DNA of 64,000 nucleotides. Source: Sphingomonas sp. GTDB taxonomy: Bacteria > Pseudomonadota > Alphaproteobacteria > Sphingomonadales > Sphingomonadaceae. A program made the translations under genes and the position numbers. The stretch lies in assembly GCA_017849555.1 (NCBI GenBank), contig JAFIGU010000062.1, positions 1-64,000 of the forward strand, read 5' to 3'. Below are positions 37,278 through 46,087 of this stretch, one piece after another; positions within the stretch are counted from its first letter, which is position 1, and each line of letters opens with the position of its first letter. Under the pieces are notes generated by a model, which saw only the letters and a list, made by a program, of their open reading frames with translations, searched no databases and was not told where the DNA came from.

Positions 37278-37670
37278 TCATTTCCGTTCGAGCAGCCGGG
37301 CTTGGGCGAGGTCCAGGATATGCTCGCCGTCCGACGGCTGATTGTGAACGAAGCCGGCGACCCTCGGCATCTCCGCCGAAACGCCCGCGACGCGGCGCAG
37401 CTGGACATGGTTGCCGTGGAGCGTCGTGCGGATGTCGCGGCCGTCCAGGCCGTCGCGCACTAACGCTTCGATCGCGGCCGCGGTTTTCGCGGGAAGCCTG
37501 ATCGGCGCGGTCAGCGTGAAGACGATGCTCTGGTCTTGCGGTACGACGTGATCCAGCGCCGCCTTCAATCGGGCGACAAGCCCGATGACGACCCTATCGA
37601 AGCGAAGGCGGATCCTCGCCGCCGAAACGGCGGCGGCGATGTCCCGCTCGATCGTGGTGGTTTCCGTCAT
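37278..37670 (-). CDS. Hypothetical protein, 130 residues, preceded by an FNR box
   Basis: I do not recognise the family. The sequence is soluble; residues about 20-100 alternate strands and helices (VVIGLVARLKAALDHVV, SIVFTLTAPIRLPAKTAAAI, RTTLHGNHVQLRRVAGV), and there are no cysteines. GGAG lies 6 bases before the ATG. A perfect FNR-type site at 37760-37773 lies about 97 bases upstream, so the gene may be induced under low oxygen. The name of a function would be guesswork. Confidence 0.65.
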   Translation of the reverse strand: MTETTTIERDIAAAVSAARIRLRFDRVVIGLVARLKAALDHVVPQDQSIVFTLTAPIRLPAKTAAAIEALVRDGLDGRDIRTTLHGNHVQLRRVAGVSAEMPRVAGFVHNQPSDGEHILDLAQARLLERK

Positions 37671-38449
37671 CGACGACTCCGCTTCCGAACGACGATCTTC
37701 GGTTGAGCGACCTGCAGAGTTTGTCGCTTAAACCCAATCGCATGATTAAACGGGATTAATTGATCGAGATCAATATACGGGTGAGTACGCCCTTCCCCAA
37801 AGAGTTCGCCTCGATCCGAGCAAAGCCACGGGAGACGATCCGGTGGCCGGGGCGCGGGTGCGAGGCCGCGTCGCGCTGCGACGCGAGTCGTTTGCCTTAC
37901 GCATTAATTTCGCAGCGGTTTTGCATTGACGGAGACGTCGAGGGGCTCCGCTGCAATCACGGTCCGCCGCGGTTTACGTCAGTTAAATAGCTGATAACTA
38001 AGAATATTTTCCTAAAGTAGCTTGCGCGTTCGCCGAGCTTCGATAATTCTCGCATCACGTGAACGGCCGACGGAACGGATCAACCGAGGTGCCCCGATAA
38101 TCTCGGGTGCAGTGCTCTCGTCAGGGATCTCCGCAACAGGCCGACACGAAAACGGGGCGCATTCCATGAGATATCGCACAATGCTTTCGAGCAGGCCAGC
38201 TTTCTCGGCCGGTATCAGGCGGCGGGTTTTATTGATGCCGAACAGCGCGGTCTGACCGCGCCGCGAGCATAGCAATTCCGGCGGGGTGTAGCGGCAGGCA
38301 AAGGCTTTAGCCTGCGCGACAACCACCGCAGCTTTTTGAGTTTCGCAAATTGTGTTCGGACTCCCTGCGTGGATGCGCAGGGAATGCCCGGACGTGCGCG
38401 TTCGCTTCGCCGATTGCCGGTGATCGAGCGCTTCAACGGGAGACAAGCG
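37671..38449. other. Gene-poor 0.78-kb region before the adhesin gene
   Basis: No convincing coding sequence: the short frames here have weak codon bias and no ribosome sites. It contains the FNR-type site (37760), an AT-rich stretch around 37980-38020, a hairpin GCAGGC-AAAGGCTTTA-GCCTGC at 38294-38315, and a 7-bp stem CCCTGCG/CGCAGGG at 38363-38382 just before the adhesin ribosome site. The adhesin promoter should be within it, though I cannot place it. A small RNA is possible. Confidence 0.5.
37760..37773. promoter_or_regulatory. FNR/FixK-type binding site
   Basis: TTGATCGAGATCAA is a perfect match to TTGAT-N4-ATCAA. It is centred about 97 bases upstream of the gene at 37278-37670 and about 680 bases upstream of the adhesin gene. 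Confidence 0.75.
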
Positions 38450-41400
38450 ATGGGCGATCAGCGGAAAAACAAGGGTTCGACGGACACCGGTTTCCTGGGC
38501 GGCTGGATGCCCGGCGTGCACGGCATGGGCTGGGCCCAGCGGCGCCGGCTGATGGCGATATTGCGCCGCGCGCATCGCGTGCTCGGGCTGAAACGCGATC
38601 GGCTGGGGATCGGCGCGCTCGGCGGGGGCGGGGTGATCGGCGTGGTGGTTGTCGCGGGTATCGTCGCGCCGCACGTCGCGTTCGGACAGACGGTGATCGG
38701 CAACGGGGTTCTGACCAATACCGTCAATTGCACCAATCCCTCTGCCGGGGTGCAGAGCACCGCGATCGGCTGCGGCTCCACCGCGCCCAATTCCGCGTCG
38801 ACTGCGATCGGCGCCGGCGCGCATGTCAACGGCAACAATGGCGTGGCGATCGGCACCGCCAATACCGCGACGGGCGATGCCTCGATCGCGATCGGTTATT
38901 CGATGGGGGTCAATGGCCTCAACGCGATCGGCATCGGCGTCTTCGCGAATGCGACCGGCACCAATGCGCTGGCGATCGGCGGCAATGCTCGTGCCTTGGT
39001 CGACGGCGCCATCGCCTTCGGCACCAACACCATCGCCAATGCCTCCAGCGCGCTCGCCATCGGCAGCGCGGCGAATGCGGGCTTCGATAATTCGGTCGCG
39101 ATCGGCGTCAGTTCGGTCACCGGTGCGATTGCGGCCACCGCGCTCGGCAACGGCGCGCAATCGAAGGGGAACAGCTCGACCGCGCTCGGCGCGCAGGCGG
39201 TGGCGGTCGGCACCAGCACGGTTGCGGTCGGGCAGGGCGCGGGCGCGGGGTCGACCGCTGCCAATAGCGGGTCGGTTTCGGTCGGCATCGCCGCCGGGAC
39301 GCTGGTTCAAGGCGCGCAGAATACCGCGATGGGCGGTGGCATTCCCAGCGCGATGCGCGGCGCCGGGTCCGGCGTGACCGGCACGCGCAACGTCGCGCTC
39401 GGGTCGGGCAACGGCAATGTCACCTATGACGGTACGTTGAGCGCGTCCGCCGGAAACCTCGTCTCCGGCAATGACAATATCGCGATCGGCACCAATGCCG
39501 GGATCGGCGTCACCAACAATTCGACGACATCGATCGGCATCAACGCGCTGGCCAGCGGGACCAACGGTACCGCGCTCGGCAGCGGCGCGGCCGCGAGCGG
39601 GATGAATTCGGTCTATCTCGGCGCGCGCACCGTTCCGGGCACGGGCGCGCTCGCCGGGAGCGCGATCGCGATCGGCACCGATGTGACCGCCTCCCAGACC
39701 GACTCCACCGCGATCGGCCGTCAAAGCACGGCGTCCGGCAATGCCGCCGCCGCGATCGGGACCGGTTCCAGCGCAACGGCGGCAAACGCTGCCGCCCTCG
39801 GCCCCACCGCCAATGCGTCGGCCAATTTCGCGCTGGCGCTGGGCAATGCCGCGGTGTCGAGCGGAATCGGCGCGGTCGCGGCCGGATCGGGCGCGCAGAG
39901 CGCGGGCGTCTCCTCGGTGGCGGTCGGCAACAATGCCAGCGCGACCGCCGCGAACGCGGTCGCGGTCGGGCTGGGCGCGGTCGCGAATTCGGGCGATGCC
40001 GTCGCCATCGGCAAGAGCTCGACCGCGACCGGCGGCAAGGCGGTCGCGGTCGGATCGGGCAATGTCGCCAACGGCGACGGCGCGGTGGCGATCGGCGACC
40101 CCAACACCGCGACCGGCGACGGCGCGATCGCGAGCGGCAAGGACAATACCGCCACCGGCTTCGGCTCGGTCGCGATGGGTAATACCAATATGGTCGGCGG
40201 CGGCGGCCAGGCGGTGAGCACCCCCGGCACCGCGGCGCAGGGCGCGGTCGGCATCGGTTATCAGAACACCGTCGTCGGGCAGGGCAGCGTCGCGATCGGC
40301 AGCACCAGTCGCGCGCTCGGCGCCGGGTCGGTCGCGTTCGGCGACACCGCCGTCGCCAATAACGCCAATGACGTTGCGCTGGGTTCGCATTCGGTGACGT
40401 CGGCTGCGGTGCCAACCGCCAGCGGCACGGTCGGCGGGACGACCTCCAGCTTCGCCGGGGGCGCCCCGACCAGCGTAGTCTCGGTCGGCGCCAGCGGGGC
40501 GGAGCGGCAGATCCAGAATGTCGCGGCGGGGCAGATCAGCGGATCGTCGACCGATGCGATCAACGGGTCGCAGCTCTTCGCGACCAACCAGAAGGTGGAT
40601 CAGAACACCACCGATATCGGCAACATCAACACAACGCTCACCAACATCAACAATGGCGGGGGGATCAAATATTTCCACGCCAATTCGACGCTGGCAGATT
40701 CGACCGCGATCGGAACAGATTCGGTGGCGGTCGGCCCGGTCGCCTCGGCGGACAACGCCAATGCCGTCGCGATCGGGCTCAACAGCCATGCGATCAGCAG
40801 CGGCAGCGTCGCGATCGGCCAGGGGGCGGTCACCGGCAATGCCGGCGATCTGACGCGGATCAACCAGGTCGCGATCGGCAACAATGCCGCCGCGACCGCG
40901 CAGAACAGCGTCGCGCTCGGCGACGGCGCAACGGCGAACGGTCCGCAGGCGACCGCGCTCGGCTCGCTCGCCGCCGCGACCGGCTCGAACAGCGTCGCGG
41001 TCGGCCGTAACAGCCAGGCGGGCAATTCGGGGACGGCGCTGGGCACCACCGCGCAGGCCAATGGCACGCGCTCGACCGCGCTGGGGCAGAATGTCCAGGC
41101 GAACGTCACCGATGGCGCCGCGGTCGGTTATGGCGCGCGGGTGACCGCCGCGGGCGGCCTCGCGCTCGGCAACAATGCCACGGCGAACGATGCCAATGCG
41201 GTCGCGCTCGGCTTCGGCTCGACCACCGCGGCGGCGGTCGGCACCAGCGGCGCGACGATCGCCGGCACCGCCTACACCTTCGCCGGCACGACCCCGCAAT
41301 CGACCGTCAGCATCGGAGCGGCGGGGGCGGAGCGGACGCTCACCAATGTCGCGGCGGGCCAGATCAACGGCGGCTCGACCGATGCGATCAACGGCTCGCA

Positions 41401-44209
41401 GCTGTTCGCCACCAATCAGGCGGTTGACGGCCTGAACACCCAGGTGACCAACCTCGGCAACACGATCACCAACATCAACACCGGCGGCGGGATCAAATAT
41501 TTCCACGCCAGTTCGACGCTCGCGGACAGCCAGGCGCTGGGGACGAACTCGGTGGCGATCGGGCCGAATGCGGTGGCCAACCATGCCGGCGACATCGCGA
41601 TCGGCAACGGCTCGACGACCGATGTCGCGGTGGGGACGGCGGGGGCGACGATCGGCGGCACCGCCTTCGCCTTCGCGGGCACCACGCCGACCTCGACGCT
41701 GAGCGTCGGCGCGGTCGGGGCCGAGCGAACGATCACCAACGTGGCGGCGGGCCGGTTGAGCGGCGGCTCGACCGACGCGGTCAACGGGTCGCAGCTCTTC
41801 GCGACCAACCAGAAGGTCGACCAGAACAGCACCGACATCGCCAACCTCGACGGCCGGGTGACGACGGTGGAGGGGAATGTCACCAACCTCAACAATCGCG
41901 TGACGACGGTCGAGGGCGATATCAGCAACATCACCAACGGCGGCGGGATCAAATATTTCCACGCCAGTTCGACGCTGGCGGACAGTCAGGCGCTGGGGAC
42001 GAATTCGGTGGCGATCGGGCCGAACGCGGTGGCCAATAATGCCGGGGACGTCGCGATCGGCAACGGCTCGACGACCACGACCGCGGTGGGGACGGCCGGG
42101 ACCAGCATCAACGGCAGCGCTTATGCCTTCGCCGGGACGACGCCGGCGAGCACGTTGAGCGTCGGCGCGGTTGGGGCCGAGCGGACGATCACCAATGTCG
42201 CGGCGGGGCGGATCGCCAACAATTCGACCGACGCGATCAACGGCTCGCAATTGTTCGCCACCAATCAGGCGGTCGACGCGCTGGGGACGAGCGTGACCAA
42301 CCTCGGCAACAACGTCACGAATCTCGGCAACACCGTGACCAACCTGGGTAACAGCCTCACCAACATCGCCGGCGATACCTCGGCGGTCTACACCCAGACC
42401 AACGGCGACGGCATCCGTTATGCCCGCACGAACGAGAGCGGGCTCGCGGCGACCGACGCTTTCGCGCAGGGCGTGGGATCGACCGCGCTCGGCTATCAGG
42501 CGCAGGCGGGTGCAGCGAATGCGGTCGCGCTCGGGCGCGGGGCACAGGCGACGGTGGACGGGTCGCTGGCGCTCGGCACCGGCTCGGTCTCCGATCGCGC
42601 CTTGGCGCCCGGCATCGGCCAAATCCCGGCCGGGGTCGGCTATGTGCCGTTCAACACCAACGACCAGACCTTGCTCGGCGCGCTTTCGGTCGGCAGCGCC
42701 GGATCCTACCGACAGATCATCAATGTCGCGGACGGGACGCAGGATCAGGATGCCGTCACGCTCCGCCAGTTGCGCGGCGCCTTGTCCTCGTTCGCGGTGA
42801 CGCCGATCGAATATTTCCACGCCAATTCGACGGCGGGGGATTCGCTTGCGGTCGGGCAGGAATCGGTCGCGATCGGGCCGCGCACCGTGGTCAACGGCAA
42901 TAACGGGATCGGGATGGGCAATGGCGCGATCGTCCAGGCGACCGCGCCGGGCGGCACCGCGATCGGCCAGAATGCGCAAGTGGCGCAGGCCGACGGCATC
43001 GCGCTCGGCACCGGCGCCCAGTCGAACGGGATCCAGTCGGTCGCGATCGGGGCGGGGGCGACCGCCAACAATTCGGGCAGCGTCGCGCTCGGCGCGGGGG
43101 CGGCGACCAGCGTCGGCTCGCAAACCGGCTACACCGCTTACGGCCTCGCGGCGCCGCAGAATTCGGCGGGCGAGGTGTCGGTCGGCACCGCGGGTGCGGA
43201 GCGCAAGGTGACCAATGTCGCGGCGGGCTCGGCGGCGACCGATGCGGTCAACGTCAGCCAGCTTCAGGCGGTCGACGGCAAGGTCACCCAGGTGGCGAAC
43301 AACGTCACCAATCTGGGCGACAGCATCGCCAACAGCTTCGGCGGCGGCTCGACCTACGATCCGGGCACCGGGACGGTGACGACCCAGCTCAATGTCGGCG
43401 GCACCACCTATAACAATGTCAACGATGCGTTGCAGGCGGTCGGCGCGACCGCGAGCGCCGGGTGGAACATCCAGGCCAATGGCGGCCCCTCGACCAATGT
43501 CGGGTCGAACGGCACGCTCAACGTCACCGCCGGTGCGAACACCGTGGTGACGCTGAGCGGCAACCAGCTGCAGATCGCGATGGCCGACAACCCGACGTTC
43601 GGCGGGATGGTGACCGCCAATGGCGGGCTGACGGTCGGCGCGAACACGACGGTCAACATGGGCGGCAATGTCGTGCACAATGTCGCGGCGGGCGCGGTGA
43701 ACGCCGGTTCGACCGACGCGGTCAACGGCGGGCAGCTCTATCAGGTGCAGCAGGTCGCCAACAATTCGGTGCAATATGACGCCAACCACAATTCGGTGAC
43801 GCTCAACCCCGGCGGGGCGGCGGCGACGATCCATAATGTCGCGGCGGGCGTCGCGCCGACCGATGCGGTCAATGTCCAGCAGCTCAACGACGGCCTTTCC
43901 AAGACGCTGCAATCGGCCAATGCCTATACCGATGCGCGGGTCGCGGGGATCCAGTACGACCTCACCCAGGTACGCCGCAATGCCAACGCCGGGACGGCGG
44001 CCGGGCTCGCCGCGGCGGGGATGCCGCAGGCGTTCGAGCCGGGGCGCGGGATGCTGGCGTTCGGCGGGGGCACCTACCAGGGGCAATCCGCTTTCGCGAT
44101 CGGGCTGTCGCGCGTGATGGACGACGGCAAGACCGTCGTGAAGGCCGGCGCGACCTATGACACCCAGCAGCATGTCGGCGCCAATGTCGGCGTCGGCTTC
44201 CAGTTCTGA
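38450..44209 (+). CDS. Trimeric autotransporter adhesin (YadA/Hia type), 1919 residues
   Basis: A giant surface adhesin of type Vc secretion. The N-terminus is an extended signal peptide of about 80 residues (basic RRAHRVLGLKRDR, then a hydrophobic core ending HVAFGQ). A long YadA-like head of AIGxxAxA repeats follows, then seven neck modules of the NVAAG...STDAINGSQLF type alternating with coiled-coil stalk pieces (VTNLGNTVTNLG). The C-terminal membrane anchor (about the last 90 residues) runs from AYTDARVAGIQYDL to VGVGFQF, ending in the required aromatic residue. ATG 38450 has GGGAG upstream; the frame upstream to 38336 is not used. It should trimerise in the outer membrane and mediate attachment or aggregation. 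Two assembly-factor genes follow. Confidence 0.95.
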   Translation: MGDQRKNKGSTDTGFLGGWMPGVHGMGWAQRRRLMAILRRAHRVLGLKRDRLGIGALGGGGVIGVVVVAGIVAPHVAFGQTVIGNGVLTNTVNCTNPSAGVQSTAIGCGSTAPNSASTAIGAGAHVNGNNGVAIGTANTATGDASIAIGYSMGVNGLNAIGIGVFANATGTNALAIGGNARALVDGAIAFGTNTIANASSALAIGSAANAGFDNSVAIGVSSVTGAIAATALGNGAQSKGNSSTALGAQAVAVGTSTVAVGQGAGAGSTAANSGSVSVGIAAGTLVQGAQNTAMGGGIPSAMRGAGSGVTGTRNVALGSGNGNVTYDGTLSASAGNLVSGNDNIAIGTNAGIGVTNNSTTSIGINALASGTNGTALGSGAAASGMNSVYLGARTVPGTGALAGSAIAIGTDVTASQTDSTAIGRQSTASGNAAAAIGTGSSATAANAAALGPTANASANFALALGNAAVSSGIGAVAAGSGAQSAGVSSVAVGNNASATAANAVAVGLGAVANSGDAVAIGKSSTATGGKAVAVGSGNVANGDGAVAIGDPNTATGDGAIASGKDNTATGFGSVAMGNTNMVGGGGQAVSTPGTAAQGAVGIGYQNTVVGQGSVAIGSTSRALGAGSVAFGDTAVANNANDVALGSHSVTSAAVPTASGTVGGTTSSFAGGAPTSVVSVGASGAERQIQNVAAGQISGSSTDAINGSQLFATNQKVDQNTTDIGNINTTLTNINNGGGIKYFHANSTLADSTAIGTDSVAVGPVASADNANAVAIGLNSHAISSGSVAIGQGAVTGNAGDLTRINQVAIGNNAAATAQNSVALGDGATANGPQATALGSLAAATGSNSVAVGRNSQAGNSGTALGTTAQANGTRSTALGQNVQANVTDGAAVGYGARVTAAGGLALGNNATANDANAVALGFGSTTAAAVGTSGATIAGTAYTFAGTTPQSTVSIGAAGAERTLTNVAAGQINGGSTDAINGSQLFATNQAVDGLNTQVTNLGNTITNINTGGGIKYFHASSTLADSQALGTNSVAIGPNAVANHAGDIAIGNGSTTDVAVGTAGATIGGTAFAFAGTTPTSTLSVGAVGAERTITNVAAGRLSGGSTDAVNGSQLFATNQKVDQNSTDIANLDGRVTTVEGNVTNLNNRVTTVEGDISNITNGGGIKYFHASSTLADSQALGTNSVAIGPNAVANNAGDVAIGNGSTTTTAVGTAGTSINGSAYAFAGTTPASTLSVGAVGAERTITNVAAGRIANNSTDAINGSQLFATNQAVDALGTSVTNLGNNVTNLGNTVTNLGNSLTNIAGDTSAVYTQTNGDGIRYARTNESGLAATDAFAQGVGSTALGYQAQAGAANAVALGRGAQATVDGSLALGTGSVSDRALAPGIGQIPAGVGYVPFNTNDQTLLGALSVGSAGSYRQIINVADGTQDQDAVTLRQLRGALSSFAVTPIEYFHANSTAGDSLAVGQESVAIGPRTVVNGNNGIGMGNGAIVQATAPGGTAIGQNAQVAQADGIALGTGAQSNGIQSVAIGAGATANNSGSVALGAGAATSVGSQTGYTAYGLAAPQNSAGEVSVGTAGAERKVTNVAAGSAATDAVNVSQLQAVDGKVTQVANNVTNLGDSIANSFGGGSTYDPGTGTVTTQLNVGGTTYNNVNDALQAVGATASAGWNIQANGGPSTNVGSNGTLNVTAGANTVVTLSGNQLQIAMADNPTFGGMVTANGGLTVGANTTVNMGGNVVHNVAAGAVNAGSTDAVNGGQLYQVQQVANNSVQYDANHNSVTLNPGGAAATIHNVAAGVAPTDAVNVQQLNDGLSKTLQSANAYTDARVAGIQYDLTQVRRNANAGTAAGLAAAGMPQAFEPGRGMLAFGGGTYQGQSAFAIGLSRVMDDGKTVVKAGATYDTQQHVGANVGVGFQF
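41483..42380 (+). repeat. Tandem homologous modules inside the adhesin gene (456-bp register)
   Basis: The segment beginning at 41483 recurs at 41939, 456 bases on. The first 100 or so bases are nearly identical (GGATCAAATATTTCCACGCC, then a shared stretch encoding STLADSQALGTNSVAIGPNA), and homology continues through the neck module. A third, more diverged copy begins at 40661. Such repeats can recombine and change adhesin length. Confidence 0.85.
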
Positions 44210-44234
44210 CCGCTCGTATTTTCAGGAGGACATG

Positions 44235-44660
44235 ATGATGCCGAAGCTCCTCGTCGCGCCGCTCGCGGCCGGACTTGCGCTCTCCCCGGCGGTCGCCGCG
44301 GAGCAGGCCCCGGCCGCCGCACCCTTCGTCGGCCGGGTCGATCCCGCCATTTTCCACAAGACCCCGCTGGAAGAGCGCAAGATCGGCGCGACGGTGGACC
44401 CCGCCGCCGTCAGGCTGATCACCCCGGGGGTCGACAAATTCACGATCTATCGCCTGATCGGCCCGCCGCATTTCATGGAGGGGATCACGCGCCGGTGGAA
44501 TTACGTGCTGTTCTTCCCGGTCGCGCCCGGCAGCGTCGAGCGCGTGCGCTGCCGCGTCGAGATCCGCTTCATCCGCGAGCGCGGCCATTATGACGTCACC
44601 GTCTCCGATGTAATCTGGCAGGATCAGGCCTGCGCGGACCGGGTTGCGGCGGCGCGCTGA
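44235..44660 (+). CDS. BamE/SmpA-like outer-membrane assembly protein
   Basis: A 141-residue exported protein (signal peptide MPKLLVAPLAAGLALSPAVA) with no lipobox Cys. The segment FTIYRLIGPPHFMEGI, then RRWNYVLFFPV, follows the SmpA/OmlA (BamE) fold, and RCRVEIRF-HYDVTVSDV resembles its second half; Cys in RCRVE and DQACADR may form a disulfide. Three consecutive ATGs follow AGGAGG; I picked the middle one for spacing. It is 25 bases after the adhesin stop and probably helps insert that adhesin, as accessory genes beside trimeric autotransporters do in other bacteria. Confidence 0.75.
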   Translation: MMPKLLVAPLAAGLALSPAVAAEQAPAAAPFVGRVDPAIFHKTPLEERKIGATVDPAAVRLITPGVDKFTIYRLIGPPHFMEGITRRWNYVLFFPVAPGSVERVRCRVEIRFIRERGHYDVTVSDVIWQDQACADRVAAAR

Positions 44661-44678
44661 TTGAGGGAGAGGCGGCGT

Positions 44679-45209
44679 ATGCGACCGATCGGATTCATCG
44701 CCGCCTCGATGCTCGCCTGTGTGGCGGCGCCGGCCCCGGCGCAGACCTTCGGCCCGCCGATCGGCGGGATGTGCCTCATGTCGCGCGCGGGCGCGATCGG
44801 CGCCGCGCGCGCCGGCCAGTCGATGCAGGCGCAGCTCAAGCAGATGCAGGCCGCGTTGAACGGCGAGCTCGCCCAGCGCCGCGCGGCGCTCGATCAGCAG
44901 CGCCGCCAGCTCGAGGCGCGGCAGGGCGCGATCGCCCCGATCGAATATCAGCGCCAGCTCGCCGCGCTCGGCCAGCAGTCGCAATCGCTCGACCAGCAGC
45001 AGAATGCGCGCTTCATCGTCGCCCAGCAGCGCGGCCAGCAACAGATCGACCGCGCGCTGAACGAAGCCCTGGGTCGCGTCGTCACGCGCAACGCGTGCAG
45101 CGTGGTGATGGAACGCGACCATGCCTACGGCTGGAACAATGCGATGGACATCACCCCGGCGGTGGCGAAGGAAATGGACGCGATCCTGCCGTCGGTTGCG
45201 TTGCAATAA
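44679..45209 (+). CDS. Skp/OmpH-like periplasmic chaperone
   Basis: A 176-residue exported protein. The signal peptide ends APAPAQT; a central Gln/Ala/Arg-rich coiled coil (AQLKQMQAALNGELAQRRAAL, split by heptads) and the final NACSVVMERDHAYGWNNAMDIT match the OmpH/Skp family, whose trimers carry unfolded outer-membrane proteins. GGGAGAGG precedes ATG 44679, 18 bases after the BamE-like stop. Its place after the adhesin suggests a dedicated chaperone; general Skp genes usually sit next to bamA, which is absent here. Confidence 0.85.
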   Translation: MRPIGFIAASMLACVAAPAPAQTFGPPIGGMCLMSRAGAIGAARAGQSMQAQLKQMQAALNGELAQRRAALDQQRRQLEARQGAIAPIEYQRQLAALGQQSQSLDQQQNARFIVAQQRGQQQIDRALNEALGRVVTRNACSVVMERDHAYGWNNAMDITPAVAKEMDAILPSVALQ

Positions 45210-45282
45210 CCCGGGCTGACCGGCGCGCGCCGAGTCGCGCGCGCGCGTCGATGTGACAACCCTGAACCAGGCCTTCCGCCGT

Positions 45283-45305
45283 GCGCCCGATTCCCGTTCG
45301 GGCGC
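45283..45305 (+). terminator. Possible hairpin terminator after the adhesin operon
   Basis: 8-bp stem GCGCCCGA/TCGGGCGC, 73 bases after the Skp-like stop. There is no T-run, so termination efficiency is doubtful. Confidence 0.35.
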
Positions 45306-45429
45306 GTCGGGCACTCGCTTCGGCGCGAATCGATTTCCTACCAACGGGGTGTATATTTAAAAGGATGCTGCTCTCGATCGAGCCGGTTCCGTTAGCGTCC
45401 CTTCGGCAGCCCATTTCGGGAGTCAACCG

Positions 45430-45999
45430 ATGTCGATCAGCCGTGCCGTTTCGTTCTTCGTCATCGCCGGAGAATTGCCGCATGCGGATCTCCACGAGAT
45501 TCCGCTGCGCCTCGGGGCGGGCGAGAAGATCGGCAAATGGGCCGCGCAGCTCGATACCGCGCTGATCGGCCTCGCCGACCCGTCGATCGTCGTCGCGGAG
45601 GGGCTTGCGGCGATCGCCTTCGCGCATTGGGCGCAGCTCAGCCCGCCATGCTATTGGCGGCACATCGCCGGCGCGGTCCTGATCGATCCGGCCGCGCCGG
45701 GCGACTGGGCGCATGCCGGGCTGACGACCACCCCGTCGACGCCGCTGCCTTTCCCGTCGCTGCTGGTCGGTTCCGAACCCTCGACCGCGCCGTACCAGCT
45801 GACGCTGGCGGACCGGTGGCGCAGCCATTTCGTCACCCGCGGCGGCGCGCTCCGTCACGAGGCGGCGGATACGGCGGAGGCATCTTTGCTCGCCGCGCTG
45901 CGCTTTTGCCTCGAACAGCGGCGCTGGTCGCTGCGCGCGCTGATGCCGCTCGCGGCGAAGCTCGCCGTCCGGCCCGTGGCGACGAGCGTGGAGGCGTGA
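45430..45999 (+). CDS. RBBP9/YdeN-like alpha/beta-hydrolase-fold protein without the nucleophile serine
   Basis: A 189-residue protein whose centre IVVAEGLAAIAFAHWA aligns with the VGHSLGCLAVAHWA nucleophile elbow of the RBBP9/YdeN serine hydrolases, followed by GAVLIDPAAP as in the family. The elbow His-Ser is Glu-Gly here, so the catalytic Ser is missing; the later acid and His are also hard to place. It may be a non-catalytic relative. GGGAG lies 7 bases before the ATG. It appears monocistronic. The homology is moderate and based on this motif and length only. Confidence 0.65.
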   Translation: MSISRAVSFFVIAGELPHADLHEIPLRLGAGEKIGKWAAQLDTALIGLADPSIVVAEGLAAIAFAHWAQLSPPCYWRHIAGAVLIDPAAPGDWAHAGLTTTPSTPLPFPSLLVGSEPSTAPYQLTLADRWRSHFVTRGGALRHEAADTAEASLLAALRFCLEQRRWSLRALMPLAAKLAVRPVATSVEA

Positions 46000-46087
46000 A
46001 GCCGTAGCGCCGGATCGCGATCGCGCGGCGGCGCGCGGCTTTGCGGGGATGTAAAAAGACCGAGCAACGCCGTAAGCCGCTCGGCGC

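Noticed and set aside
37760..38255. Short plus-strand frames (37760-37990 and 38022-38255) upstream of the adhesin
   Set aside because: The first begins with a TTG inside the FNR box; neither has a ribosome site or neighbour-like codon bias.
38012..44173. Antisense open frame of 2053 codons opposite the adhesin gene
   Set aside because: The translation is Arg/Asp/Gly-rich low complexity with no start signals or domains. It is open because the adhesin repeats and GC-rich third positions exclude stop codons on the other strand.
46000..46087. Fluoride riboswitch before the ClC gene
   Set aside because: Only a simple hairpin is present, and the protein has the chloride-type GREGP motif rather than the ClC-F one.
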